This document shows positions 1-8,617 of a stretch of DNA of 64,000 nt, piece after piece. Each line of letters starts with the position of its first letter. Position 1 is the stretch's first letter. Source of the DNA: JAVBSN01 sp031556525 (lineage in GTDB: Bacteria; Bacillota; Clostridia; Lachnospirales; Lachnospiraceae); NCBI GenBank assembly GCA_031556525.1, contig JAVBSS010000014.1, positions 62,001 through 126,000 of the forward strand. Direction: 5' to 3'. The notes under the pieces were generated by a model that saw only the letters and a list, made by a program, of their open reading frames with translations, did not search any database and had not been told where the DNA came from. The position numbers were made by a program, and so were the translations under genes.

Positions 1-869
1 GCTTTGGTGTAAATACTTATATATGGGTTAATAGAGCTGGTGAACGATGCTATATAAAATACCACTGGAAAACTATGCAGGGAATTGAGACAATCGATAG
101 GCATGAGGCAGCAAAATTAGCTGGTACTAATCCTGACATTTCCACTACTAACCTGTATAATGATATTAAATGTGGCAAATTCCCTAGGTACGAATTATGC
201 GTTCAATTCATGGATCCAAAGCAAGTAGAGTGTCTTACTTTCGACCCACTTGATGATACAAAAACTTGGCCTGAAGATGAATTCCCTCTTGTTAAGGTTG
301 GTATGATGACTCTAGACAATAACCCTGATAACTTCTTTGCAGAAGTTGAGCAAGCAGCATTTTGTCCCGGAAACATTATTCCTGGTATAGAATTCTCCGC
401 AGATAAGATGTTACAAGGTCGTTCATTTTCATATTTAGATACCCAGCGACATAGAATAGGCCCTAACTTTGCACAACTACCTATAAACGCTTCTGTGTCA
501 CCTGTATGTAACAATCAACGTGATGGAAATATGACATACCACTATAACCCTTGTCCTATTAACTATTCACCTAACAGTTTAAATGACAATATTCCAAGAC
601 CTGCAAATATTCCTGTCCCTAAACCTATGTTTACAAAGGGATATATTGCTAGAACTCCTATCTTGAAACAAGATAACTATACTCAAGCAGGCATTCGCTA
701 TCGTTCACTTAGTCCTTGTGAACAAGATCATCTTGCTGATAATATTGCCATTGAATTATATAAATGCAATAAGGACATTATAACTCGTGTATTAAACAAC
801 TTTGCTATGGCTTCTCCTGAATGGGCAGATAAAGTAGCTATATGCATGAGAAAATATATGTCGAGATAA
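1..869 (+). CDS. Catalase, C-terminal part (5' end outside window)
   Basis: Heme catalase that disproportionates hydrogen peroxide in the cytoplasm. The reading frame is open from base 3, upstream of the first ATG at 75, and its first residues (FGVNTY, then YHWK) match the catalase core, so the gene starts before the window and the ATG at 75 is not the real start. The heme-ligand region is clear near 415-465: R-SFSYLDTQ-RHRIGPNF, in which the tyrosine is the proximal iron ligand. The 288 visible residues end soon after this core, as in small-subunit (clade 3) catalases without the large-subunit flavodoxin-like domain. A hairpin terminator follows. With rubrerythrin nearby it suggests oxidative-stress defence in an anaerobe. 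Family assignment is firm; regulation cannot be seen. Confidence 0.95.
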   Translation, partial: FGVNTYIWVNRAGERCYIKYHWKTMQGIETIDRHEAAKLAGTNPDISTTNLYNDIKCGKFPRYELCVQFMDPKQVECLTFDPLDDTKTWPEDEFPLVKVGMMTLDNNPDNFFAEVEQAAFCPGNIIPGIEFSADKMLQGRSFSYLDTQRHRIGPNFAQLPINASVSPVCNNQRDGNMTYHYNPCPINYSPNSLNDNIPRPANIPVPKPMFTKGYIARTPILKQDNYTQAGIRYRSLSPCEQDHLADNIAIELYKCNKDIITRVLNNFAMASPEWADKVAICMRKYMSR

Positions 870-889
870 ATTTAATCTTAATTATAATC

Positions 890-940
890 AAAGAGCATAC
901 ACTACAATTTTATCATTAACTAATAGTGTATGTTCTTTTA
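890..940 (+). terminator. Intrinsic terminator after catalase
   Basis: A stem of about 14 bp (AAGAGCATACACTA pairing with TAGTGTATGTTCTT, one G-U pair) around a loop of about 19 bases, followed by a short T run. It lies just after the catalase stop and before the next plus-strand gene. Confidence 0.75.
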
Positions 941-994
941 TAATAGATATGGTATACTAGGACATAGTGTTATTACTTACGAGGAGGATAGTAT

Positions 995-1807
995 ATGTTC
1001 TATAATGCACAAAATGGTAATGTTAAAATTAATGATACCGATATGGATTATATTTGTTTTGGAAGTGGCGAAAAGAACTTGATTATGATTCCTGGCTTAG
1101 GTGACGGATTGAAAACAGTTAAAGGTACTGCAATTGCTTTTGCAATGATGTATAGAAAATTTGCGAAGAATTATAAGGTATATGTTTTCAGTAGAAAGAA
1201 CCATATAACCAAAGGATATTCTACAAGAGATATGGCTAGAGATCAAATTGAAGCAATGAAAGAACTTGGTATTTCCAAAACATCTATTATGGGTGTGTCT
1301 CAAGGTGGAATGATTGCTCAATATATTGCTATTGATTACACTGAATATGTTGAAAACCTTGTATTAGCAGTTACATTGTCTAGACCAAATGATACCGTAC
1401 TTAATGCTGTTAACGGTTGGTTAGAAATGGCTGAATCTAATGACTACAAAAACATATTTATTGATACCACTGAAAAATCATATACTGAAAATTATCTTAA
1501 GAAATACAGAATATTCTATCCTATTCTTAGTAACATTGGTAAACCAAAAGATTTAAGTAGGTTTATAATTCAGGCCAATGCTTGTATTAGTCACAATGCC
1601 TATAATGAATTAAGTAAAATAACATGCCCAACCTTAGTTATTGGTGGAGATAGCGATAATGTTGTTGGCAAGAACTCTTCAGAGGATATAGCTGATGCAA
1701 TAACGCAAAGTAAGTCAGTTATATATAAAGGACTTGGCCATATGACTTATGAAGAAGCAAAAGATTTTAATGAGCAAGTGTTAGATTTTTTAGATTCAAA
1801 TATCTAA
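995..1807 (+). CDS. Alpha/beta-hydrolase family protein
   Basis: Predicted cytoplasmic serine hydrolase of 270 residues; substrate unknown. The fold's landmarks are present in order: oxyanion-loop motif IPGLGDG near residue 32, nucleophile elbow GVSQGG near residue 100 (Ser nucleophile), a candidate acid in GGDSD near residue 218 and the catalytic His in GLGHMTYEEA near residue 248. There is no signal peptide or membrane segment. GAGGAGG lies 7 bases before the ATG and fixes the start. It stands alone between two terminators. Similar proteins are annotated as esterases, lipases or lactonases; nothing here allows a choice. Confidence 0.8.
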   Translation: MFYNAQNGNVKINDTDMDYICFGSGEKNLIMIPGLGDGLKTVKGTAIAFAMMYRKFAKNYKVYVFSRKNHITKGYSTRDMARDQIEAMKELGISKTSIMGVSQGGMIAQYIAIDYTEYVENLVLAVTLSRPNDTVLNAVNGWLEMAESNDYKNIFIDTTEKSYTENYLKKYRIFYPILSNIGKPKDLSRFIIQANACISHNAYNELSKITCPTLVIGGDSDNVVGKNSSEDIADAITQSKSVIYKGLGHMTYEEAKDFNEQVLDFLDSNI

Positions 1808-1829
1808 TATTTTCTTTTATACATTAGAA

Positions 1830-1884
1830 AAGGGAGTACCTATAATAATTAATTTTCGCAAATTATTATTGGGCACTCCCTTAT
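1830..1884. terminator. Bidirectional terminator between convergent genes
   Basis: Long hairpin, AAGGGAGT pairing with ACTCCCTT and AATAATT with AATTATT, located between the ends of the hydrolase (plus) and rubrerythrin (minus). A/T runs on both sides let it serve both directions. Confidence 0.75.
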
Positions 1885-1893
1885 GTTTAATTT

Positions 1894-2436
1894 TTAGTAA
1901 TTCTCAGCCTTCTCATGAAAATATGCTTGTGGATGATTACACACTGGACATTCTTCTGGTGCTTTCTTTCCTACTACAACATGTCCACAGTTAGAACAGA
2001 TCCATACTGTATCTCCATCTTTAGAAAATACCATTCCACCTTCAACATTAGCTAATAGCTTTCTGTATCTCTCTTCATGCTCTTTCTCTATCTTACCTAC
2101 TTCTTCAAATAAAAATGCTATATGGTCAAATCCTTCTGCTTTAGCATCATTAGCAAATTGATCATACATATCTGTCCACTCATAGTTCTCACCATCAGCA
2201 GCATCTTTAAGATTAGTTATTGTATCTGGCATTCCACCGTGTAATAACTTAAACCACATCTTTGCATGCTCTTTCTCATTAGCTGCAGTTTCTTCAAATA
2301 TATTTGCTATTTGAACATAGCCATCTTTCTTAGCTCTTGATGCATAATATGTATATTTATTTCTTGCTTGTGATTCGCCAGCAAATGCTGCCATTAAATT
2401 AGCTTCTGTCTTACTACCTTTTAATTCATTACTCAT
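1894..2436 (-). CDS. Rubrerythrin
   Basis: Non-heme diiron peroxidase that reduces hydrogen peroxide using electrons from rubredoxin-type carriers. The N-terminal ferritin-like four-helix domain carries the diiron ligands (AFAGESQARNKY, then ETAANEKEHAK and EEVGKIEKEHEERY). The C-terminal rubredoxin domain has the FeS4 cysteines in CSNCG and CPVCNHPQAYF. Length, 180 residues, is normal. The open frame extends 25 codons further upstream, but AAGGAGG sits correctly before the ATG at 2436 and the protein then begins MSNELKG, as expected for the family. A PerR-like box lies about 40 bases upstream. It is separated from the acyltransferase gene by about 107 bases and may have its own promoter. Confidence 0.95.
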   Translation of the reverse strand: MSNELKGSKTEANLMAAFAGESQARNKYTYYASRAKKDGYVQIANIFEETAANEKEHAKMWFKLLHGGMPDTITNLKDAADGENYEWTDMYDQFANDAKAEGFDHIAFLFEEVGKIEKEHEERYRKLLANVEGGMVFSKDGDTVWICSNCGHVVVGKKAPEECPVCNHPQAYFHEKAENY

Positions 2437-2474
2437 GATATATCCTCCTTGTGCAAAACGATAATAATTACTAT

Positions 2475-2489
2475 TTTTAATAATTATAA
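2475..2489 (-). promoter_or_regulatory. PerR-like operator upstream of rubrerythrin
   Basis: On the minus strand this 15-base site reads TTATAATTATTAAAA. It matches 14 of 15 positions of the Bacillus PerR box (TTATAATNATTATAA). It sits 38 bases before the rubrerythrin start, a suitable place for peroxide-responsive repression. The region is very AT-rich, which raises the chance of a fortuitous match. Confidence 0.5.
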
Positions 2490-2543
2490 GTTTTTTACTA
2501 ATAAAAGTCAATATACAAATTTCTAAAAATCAATATCAATAAC

Positions 2544-3821
2544 TTATCTATGTCTCTTATATTCCTTACTTAATTCATACATATATTCCGTAGCAAATTG
2601 CATCTTTGTAGCATTAAATCCTTCTTCCAATGGAAATATAAAATATGTATTATTTAAGGTTGATAGAGTTATACATTGCCCCATATCTCTATAATTATAC
2701 TCTGTATGAATAGATGGCGTTGATATAGGACTAAAATGAAGTTGCTTAGTTTCTTCTTCGTTATAATCTTTAAAATACAGTGTAAATCCTCTTTTGCTAT
2801 GGATCAATCTTCCCTCGCCCAAATCAATAAAATTCTTTGCATTAGGTAAAGACTCTATATGTACCTTAATATCAAGGCTATATTCGCCCCTAAGTATCTC
2901 ATCAATAACTTCTAATCTCTCATATTCATACCAATCTGGAATATGCTCATATATTGCATCTCCTGAAATCGTTTCTAGCTTTCCGTATTCAGTCATATGC
3001 CATGTCTTGTTGCAATTAGTACAAAATATTTTATCCCCCGCTGAATTCATAACAAAATCAGTGTTACAGCTAGGACATCTATATAATGGCATATGCAATC
3101 CTTCTGCTCGCTTTTCATAAGTTATAGCCTGCTTAGTATTATACTGCCACTCATAATCATCATAAGTGAAAAATCCTTGCAATTTATTAGTTATCTCTTC
3201 TACTGAGTATTCACTAATATCTTCTACATCTAATACTTTTGTTATTGTAGCATCAAGTATTGCTTCTTTTCTTATAGTAAGATTCCATATAGGAGATTGC
3301 AAATAGTTACCTCTCATATTAAGAACTACTACAGGCACTTTTAACATTTTTATAAGCTTTCCGACAGATGGTAGCAACGTAGAATTAGTACCCACATTAC
3401 AATATCTAGCTTCTGGATATATTACCATTATCCCTTTTCTATCTATAACTCTTTTTATGTTCTTAACTAATGCCAAATCATCTACAAATTTTCTAGTACC
3501 TAGGCAACCTATTTGTCTATAAGGCCATTCACCATAATATTCAAAACCCTCAAGTTCTGATATATAATTAGCTCTATGTGGAAATAGTGTTAGCGGCGTT
3601 ACAAGGAAATCCATAAATGCGTGATGACTTCCAAGTACTAAGTATGGTGGCTTTAATCCTTTCATCCCTACTTTATTAATCCTTAATTTAGATTTTCTAG
3701 TAACAATATAGCAATACAACCACATAAAAGGCATAACAAACATATTTTGCTTTGGTGGCATTTTATTTCTATCAAAAGGAGTAGTATCTATTTTCTTACG
3801 TTTTCTTTTGCTTAAACTCAT
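2544..3821 (-). CDS. PlsC-type acyltransferase with C-terminal zinc-ribbon region
   Basis: Predicted lysophosphatidic-acid-type acyltransferase acting at the inner face of the membrane. The acyltransferase block I motif HHAFMD (H-x4-D) lies near residue 66, and IYPEARY near residue 135 matches the block III EGTR-like motif. A hydrophobic stretch near residues 27-40 could anchor it. Unlike plain PlsC (about 200-250 residues), it carries about 200 more residues, including a CPSC-x17-CTNC zinc ribbon near residues 248-272 and an uncharacterised C-terminal region. Its start overlaps the permease stop by 4 bases, suggesting co-transcription. The acyl acceptor is unknown. Confidence 0.75.
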   Translation of the reverse strand: MSLSKRKRKKIDTTPFDRNKMPPKQNMFVMPFMWLYCYIVTRKSKLRINKVGMKGLKPPYLVLGSHHAFMDFLVTPLTLFPHRANYISELEGFEYYGEWPYRQIGCLGTRKFVDDLALVKNIKRVIDRKGIMVIYPEARYCNVGTNSTLLPSVGKLIKMLKVPVVVLNMRGNYLQSPIWNLTIRKEAILDATITKVLDVEDISEYSVEEITNKLQGFFTYDDYEWQYNTKQAITYEKRAEGLHMPLYRCPSCNTDFVMNSAGDKIFCTNCNKTWHMTEYGKLETISGDAIYEHIPDWYEYERLEVIDEILRGEYSLDIKVHIESLPNAKNFIDLGEGRLIHSKRGFTLYFKDYNEEETKQLHFSPISTPSIHTEYNYRDMGQCITLSTLNNTYFIFPLEEGFNATKMQFATEYMYELSKEYKRHR

Positions 3822-5245
3822 ATTGTTATCTCATCCCTGTCTCTTACTAAATATCTGTTTATCGCTGGTATTTTACTAAGTGCAACATATAATATTCCTG
3901 TTCCCAAAAATGATACACCTGTCGGCGTTAAATAAAATAATATCATATTATGAATCTCGCCTGTTATAGGATTGTAGACCATAAGTGACATTAAAACACC
4001 TGCTGTTATACAAATCAGTCCAACTATATTAAAACCATTTGTATATCTATATGCCTTATATCCCTTTAGCTCATATGCTGAACGCAGTGATATTTTCTGC
4101 TTTCTTACTATAAAGAAATCTACAAACAACAGCGCTGCTAGTGGTGCATATACATAAGCACCTATAGTTAAAAATGTACCGAAATATTCTATTATTTTTC
4201 CCCATATACAAAACAAGCAAACATATGCTGCTAGTATAATAATCAACGTGTTATATTTCGCCTTACCAAATGATGACTTTAACATTACACCATATATATA
4301 TGCTCCTACTGCTTGCGTACCTATATTTGCAAATGCTACTAGTAATAACGAACATAGACCTAATGCAGGAACAGCTAATACTGCAAGCATTAATGTAGGA
4401 TCATCAATCATTTCACCTGTTACATATTGCATTGCTATTGCCATAACTGCCCCTACCACTACAAAAAATGAACCTGATAATCCTTGTCCTAATACGCCAG
4501 CCCAATATCCTGATTTTTCGTTCCGTGTTAGTCTTGGTACTTCTGCCATTCCACCAACAAGAGTAATTACAAATGCGAAATTTGCCTCTATAGATATAAT
4601 ATAAGGAATAATATTATTATCATAACCCGTATTGCTCGGAGTATAATTCCATATTACGCTAGGTGGAACTGCGCTAAAAGCAACAATTACAACAATTACT
4701 CCTACAATTAACAATAGCGGCACCAATATTCTTGTTGTCCAAGTTATTGCACCAATTCCTTTATAAGCAATAAATGTACCAATAAGCACACAACCTATTC
4801 CTAAAACAACGTGTAAATAATCTGGAATATTCACGCCAAATATTGATGCTAGATTACCCATAGATGATGCAAACAAATCTGCACATACTGCATACCAAGG
4901 ATAATTAACTATAATTATTATAACACTTATAATCTTAATACCCGATGGTCCAAATACCGACCGAAGCCATATCCATATATCTATACCATATCTAACTGAT
5001 AATATTACAGGAAGCTGATATATAGCAAGCATGGCAATTGCTCCTAAAAATGCCCCTATCAAAAGCTGCTTAAATCCAACCAAAGTTGCTAAGTATGAAC
5101 CCTGTGTGTAACTCCATGTTGCAATACAATAACCTGATAATATTAAAAATGCATCTAAAAACCCATATATCTTTTCTTTTTGAAGTATAGGCAATGTTCC
5201 AAAAACCGCCTCTTTTTCTACTTGTTTTTCAACTGAATTATTCAT
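3818..5245 (-). CDS. NCS1-family nucleobase:cation symporter (cytosine/purine permease type)
   Basis: Integral membrane permease of 475 residues with about 12 hydrophobic segments. The N-terminal region (QKEKIYGFLDAFLILSGYCI) and the later VNYPWYAV and GGMAEVPRL segments resemble the cytosine permease/NCS1 family, which imports nucleobases, hydantoins or thiamine-like compounds with a cation. The substrate cannot be told from sequence. GAGGGG precedes the ATG. It follows the 54-residue membrane protein by 15 bases and overlaps the acyltransferase gene by 4 bases, so the three genes look like one operon. Confidence 0.8.
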   Translation of the reverse strand: MNNSVEKQVEKEAVFGTLPILQKEKIYGFLDAFLILSGYCIATWSYTQGSYLATLVGFKQLLIGAFLGAIAMLAIYQLPVILSVRYGIDIWIWLRSVFGPSGIKIISVIIIIVNYPWYAVCADLFASSMGNLASIFGVNIPDYLHVVLGIGCVLIGTFIAYKGIGAITWTTRILVPLLLIVGVIVVIVAFSAVPPSVIWNYTPSNTGYDNNIIPYIISIEANFAFVITLVGGMAEVPRLTRNEKSGYWAGVLGQGLSGSFFVVVGAVMAIAMQYVTGEMIDDPTLMLAVLAVPALGLCSLLLVAFANIGTQAVGAYIYGVMLKSSFGKAKYNTLIIILAAYVCLFCIWGKIIEYFGTFLTIGAYVYAPLAALLFVDFFIVRKQKISLRSAYELKGYKAYRYTNGFNIVGLICITAGVLMSLMVYNPITGEIHNMILFYLTPTGVSFLGTGILYVALSKIPAINRYLVRDRDEITI

Positions 5246-5260
5246 TAGTTTTCCCCTCTA

Positions 5261-5425
5261 TTAGATAAACGCCCCCATAATTATACATGCTATACATACA
5301 ACTATTACTATACCTGCTATTATATAATCTTTACTAGAAAATCGTTTTCCAAATTCATAATCTTCTTTTTCCATCTCCGAAATTCGCGATTCAATTTCAT
5401 CATATAGGTTATCATCATTATTCAT
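5261..5425 (-). CDS. Small single-pass membrane protein upstream of NCS1 permease
   Basis: A 54-residue frame with GAGGAGG seven bases before the ATG at 5425 and a TAA at 5261. The protein has an acidic, charged N-terminal half (MNNDDNLYDEIESRISEMEK) and one C-terminal hydrophobic segment (DYIIAGIVIVVCIACIIMG). It lies 15 bases before the permease and was probably missed by length cut-offs. The strong ribosome site, lack of overlap and good hydrophobic helix support a real gene. An accessory or stabilising subunit for the permease is an inference from position; I recognise no named family. Confidence 0.65.
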   Translation of the reverse strand: MNNDDNLYDEIESRISEMEKEDYEFGKRFSSKDYIIAGIVIVVCIACIIMGAFI

Positions 5426-5451
5426 ATAAGCCTCCTCAATCTATAATTTAT

Positions 5452-7566
5452 TTAATTGTCATATAATTTTATATATCGAAAAGTTTCATTTATCTTATCC
5501 TCTTTTGGCCCTTCATTTCCAACATACAAAGTTACTTTACCTTCAAAATTTCTATTACCCTCATTATCTACTACTTGAATATATTTTTTGCTTACATTAA
5601 CAATACATGTATGTTTGCTACCTACCTCTAAATATATTCTTTTAACACCACAAAGACTATAATTTGGTATTGCATTAATTGAGTCTTCTACTTTTGCATA
5701 TATCTGTATAACATCATCAGTATCGTATAATCCCTTATTACTCACTTCTACACTTATCTGAATATTACTTTCATCTTCTGATAATATGTCTGACTTTTCT
5801 ATAGCAATGTCACCATAAGTTAATCCATAACCGAATTCATATAAAGGTTTTTCTTTCATATATCTATAAGTTCTGTTTTTCATTGAATAGTCTGTAAATT
5901 CAGGCATAGTATTGTTTTCACTATAGAAAGTAACTGGAAGTTTTCCAGACGGTGATACTTTACCAAAGATTATATTTGAAATTGCTCTTCCACCTTCTGC
6001 ACCTAAATACCACCCTTGCATAACTGCTCTTGCATTATTATCAGCGTAATCAAGGTACATTGCGCTTCCTGTCATGTTTACAACAATTACATTCTTGTTT
6101 GCCTTACATACTTCTTCTAGTAATCTTCTCTGTACATTTGGTAAATGTAAGTTTTTCTTATCTCCTGATGCGTAAGAATTACCTTCGTCTCCTTCTTCAC
6201 CCTCATATTCTTCATTAAGTCCAAGACATAATATTACAACATCTGAATGTTTCGCTACTTGAATTGCCTCTGATAACCTATCATTATCTCTTTCCGAAAG
6301 AGGCTCTGATTTATTTATTACTATTTCTGAACCAACTGCATACATAACCCTAAAGTTATATTCTTCACTTATATTATTTACACCATCTAATACAGTTATG
6401 TAACCTGGTGCTGTTCCATAGTAATTACCTTGTAATGCTTTCTTACTATCAGCATTTGGCCCAATTATACCTATTGTCTTTATATTATTTTCTTCTAATA
6501 CTTTTTTAGTAAGTGGCAATATGTTATCATTTTTTAATAATACAACTGACTTCTCTGCTACTTCTAAGGAATAATCTATGTGTTCTTTACATGCCAATTT
6601 TTCGTAAGAAATATTATCATATTCACACTCTTCAAACATTCCTAATAAATATCTTGTAGTGAATATATTTATAGCAGCAGTTCTAACATCTTCTCTTGAT
6701 ATAAGTTTCTTCTGATATGCTTTCATTAAATGCTTATATGTACAACCACAATTAAGGTCACAACCTGCCTTTAGTGCCATAGTTCCTGACTCTTCTTTGC
6801 TTTTAGTAACCTTATGATACTCGTGAAAGTCTCTTATTGCCCAGCAATCACTTACGAAATGACCCTTAAAGCCCCACTTACCTCGAAGTATTTCTTTAAT
6901 TAATGTATCTGAACCACAACATGGCTCTCCATTTGTTCTGTTATATGCTCCCATAACAGTTTCAACATTAGCTTCTGTTACACACTCTTCAAATGCTGGC
7001 AAATATGTTTCCCACAATTCTTTATCATCTACAACAGCATCGAATTCATGTCTTAAATCTTCTGGTCCAGAATGCACAGCAAAATGTTTTGCACAAGCTG
7101 CTGCCTTTATTATTTTTCCATCTCCTTGCAGACCATTTATAAATGCTACTCCTAATCTTCCAATAAGAAATGGATCTTCTCCATAAGTTTCTTGTCCTCT
7201 ACCCCATCTTGGATCTCTGAATAAATTAAGATTAGGAGACCAGAAATTAATACCTTTGTATTTATCTATGTCTCCTTCTTCTTTGTAGCCATTATATTTT
7301 GCCCTAGCTTCTGTTGATATAATAGACGCTGTCTTCTCTAATATTTCAGGTGAAAATGTGGCCGCCATAGCTATCGCTTGTGGAAATACTGTTGCTGTTC
7401 CAGATCTTGCCACACCATGAAGTGCTTCATTCCAATAATTATAACTAGGTACATCTAACCTAGGAATAGCTGGCGCACTATATGTTAACTGGTCTATCAT
7501 TTCTTCTAAGGTCATTTCATCTACTAATTCAGTAGCTTTACTAACTGCCCACGCTCTATCTCTCAT
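5452..7566 (-). CDS. Glycoside hydrolase family 3 (beta-xylosidase/beta-glucosidase type)
   Basis: Exo-acting retaining beta-glycosidase, 704 residues, without signal peptide and so probably cytoplasmic, hydrolysing imported oligosaccharides. The N-terminal GH3 domain shows NYWNEALHGVAR near residue 45, DPRWGRGQETYGEDP near 118-132, KHFAVHSGPE near 160 and the nucleophile Asp240 in VSDCWAI. The GH3 C-terminal domain follows (SVVLLKNDNILPL, then a glutamate-rich EEYEGEEGDE loop expected to supply the acid/base), with a fibronectin-III-like end. The pattern around WNEALHGV resembles bacterial and plant beta-xylosidases more than BglX, but specificity is not certain. GGAGGTAGGGT precedes the ATG. 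The 583-bp palindrome lies directly upstream. Confidence 0.9.
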   Translation of the reverse strand: MRDRAWAVSKATELVDEMTLEEMIDQLTYSAPAIPRLDVPSYNYWNEALHGVARSGTATVFPQAIAMAATFSPEILEKTASIISTEARAKYNGYKEEGDIDKYKGINFWSPNLNLFRDPRWGRGQETYGEDPFLIGRLGVAFINGLQGDGKIIKAAACAKHFAVHSGPEDLRHEFDAVVDDKELWETYLPAFEECVTEANVETVMGAYNRTNGEPCCGSDTLIKEILRGKWGFKGHFVSDCWAIRDFHEYHKVTKSKEESGTMALKAGCDLNCGCTYKHLMKAYQKKLISREDVRTAAINIFTTRYLLGMFEECEYDNISYEKLACKEHIDYSLEVAEKSVVLLKNDNILPLTKKVLEENNIKTIGIIGPNADSKKALQGNYYGTAPGYITVLDGVNNISEEYNFRVMYAVGSEIVINKSEPLSERDNDRLSEAIQVAKHSDVVILCLGLNEEYEGEEGDEGNSYASGDKKNLHLPNVQRRLLEEVCKANKNVIVVNMTGSAMYLDYADNNARAVMQGWYLGAEGGRAISNIIFGKVSPSGKLPVTFYSENNTMPEFTDYSMKNRTYRYMKEKPLYEFGYGLTYGDIAIEKSDILSEDESNIQISVEVSNKGLYDTDDVIQIYAKVEDSINAIPNYSLCGVKRIYLEVGSKHTCIVNVSKKYIQVVDNEGNRNFEGKVTLYVGNEGPKEDKINETFRYIKLYDN

Positions 7567-7598
7567 ACCCTACCTCCACTATTCACACTAGATTTTAT

Positions 7599-8181
7599 AA
7601 GTATACAATCTTCAACACATTTAATGTATAGCCATGCTACAATATATTTAACAATCTGCAGACTTTTGTGATACTTTAATAAGTTTTATTTTGCTTTTAA
7701 AGCAGGCACCGAGCAACTGTCTGAGTGCAACCTTATAATCTATATGATTGTTGTTTTACTTTATAGCTATATATAAATAATATTATATTTTCGCAAAACG
7801 GTTTCGACTTTCTATACTTGCGATAAATTTATTTTAGGATTTTTGATTTCACACCGCTTCCAACAACTCGCTGCAAGTGTATTCAAATTTGTTATACAGC
7901 TTGCTCACACAGGTTTACAGCGGTGTGTTAATCCTAAAATAAATTTAGGCAAGTATGTTAGAAAGTCTGCAAATAGCTTTGCTTTGAAAATATATTATTA
8001 TTTATATATCAATTACGTATAGTAGCAACAATCATAATAGATTAAAGGATTGCATGAGTTTTGCGCTCTCGTGTGCCTGCAATCAAAGAAAGCAAAATTA
8101 AACTTATATAAAGTATAGAAAGTCGAAGCCGTTAAATATATTGTAGCATGGCTATATTTGAGTGCTGAGGATTGTATACTT
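7599..8181. repeat. 583-bp imperfect palindrome (fold-back element), non-coding
   Basis: The whole 613-base gap between the GH3 start and the fur stop is filled by one giant inverted repeat. Its ends are AAGTATACAATC (7599) and GATTGTATACTT (ending 8181). The arms align through their whole length with scattered differences; GCCATGCTACAATATATTTAAC type blocks and the inner block TAAATTTATTTTAGGATT/AATCCTAAAATAAATTTA are exact. The centre is a further inverted repeat, CACACCGCT and AGCGGTGTG, around about 60 bases. Local hairpins occur within each arm (for example GATTGCA and TGCAATC near 8053-8085). I see no open frame with a ribosome site. The right end overlaps the fur stop codon. It could be a MITE-like fold-back element or a large structured RNA. 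Confidence 0.8.
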
Positions 8182-8587
8182 ATTTACACTTCTTGCATAC
8201 ACCGTATATAACTGAATTCTTGCATTGTAGGCTAAAATCGTGATGTTCATCAATATGACTTGATATCTCTTTCATAAAACCACATTCAAGATGTATAACA
8301 CTACCACATTCTTTGCATTTAAGATGTAAGTGTTCATCACATTTATGTCCATTTTCAACATATTGAAAGTTAGTCATTCCACCTTTTTCAGCCACATATT
8401 TAATAACAGTTCCTTCTTTGATAAGTTTATCTAAATATCTATAAATGGTAGTAACATTTACTCCACTATTCTCACTCTTCAAATAATTATCTATATCACT
8501 AACCGTAACTGCTCTATCTTTATTAGCTTGTATATATTTAAGTATCTTTGCTCTATTGGCTGTCTTATAGGTATTTACCTTTGCCAT
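8180..8587 (-). CDS. Fur-family metal-dependent transcriptional repressor
   Basis: Regulator of 135 residues with the Fur layout: an N-terminal winged helix (VNVTTIYRYLDKLIKEGTV near residues 45-62) and a C-terminal metal-binding and dimerisation domain with HLHLKCKECG near residue 86, ECGFMKEISSHIDEHH, and a final CKKCK. The two CxxC pairs match the structural zinc site. GGGAGG stands 8 bases before the ATG at 8587; a TTG two codons upstream is a weaker start. It follows the 10-TM exporter by 30 bases, so it probably controls that operon. It could be a Zur-, Fur- or PerR-type sensor; the metal cannot be told. The palindrome overlaps its stop codon. Confidence 0.9.
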   Translation of the reverse strand: MAKVNTYKTANRAKILKYIQANKDRAVTVSDIDNYLKSENSGVNVTTIYRYLDKLIKEGTVIKYVAEKGGMTNFQYVENGHKCDEHLHLKCKECGSVIHLECGFMKEISSHIDEHHDFSLQCKNSVIYGVCKKCK

Positions 8588-8617
8588 AATCAATTCCTCC
8601 CTAATCTATACACCTCA

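Noticed and set aside
7599..8181. Complete insertion sequence
   Set aside because: Inverted ends exist, but there is no transposase frame inside and the arms run the full length of the element.
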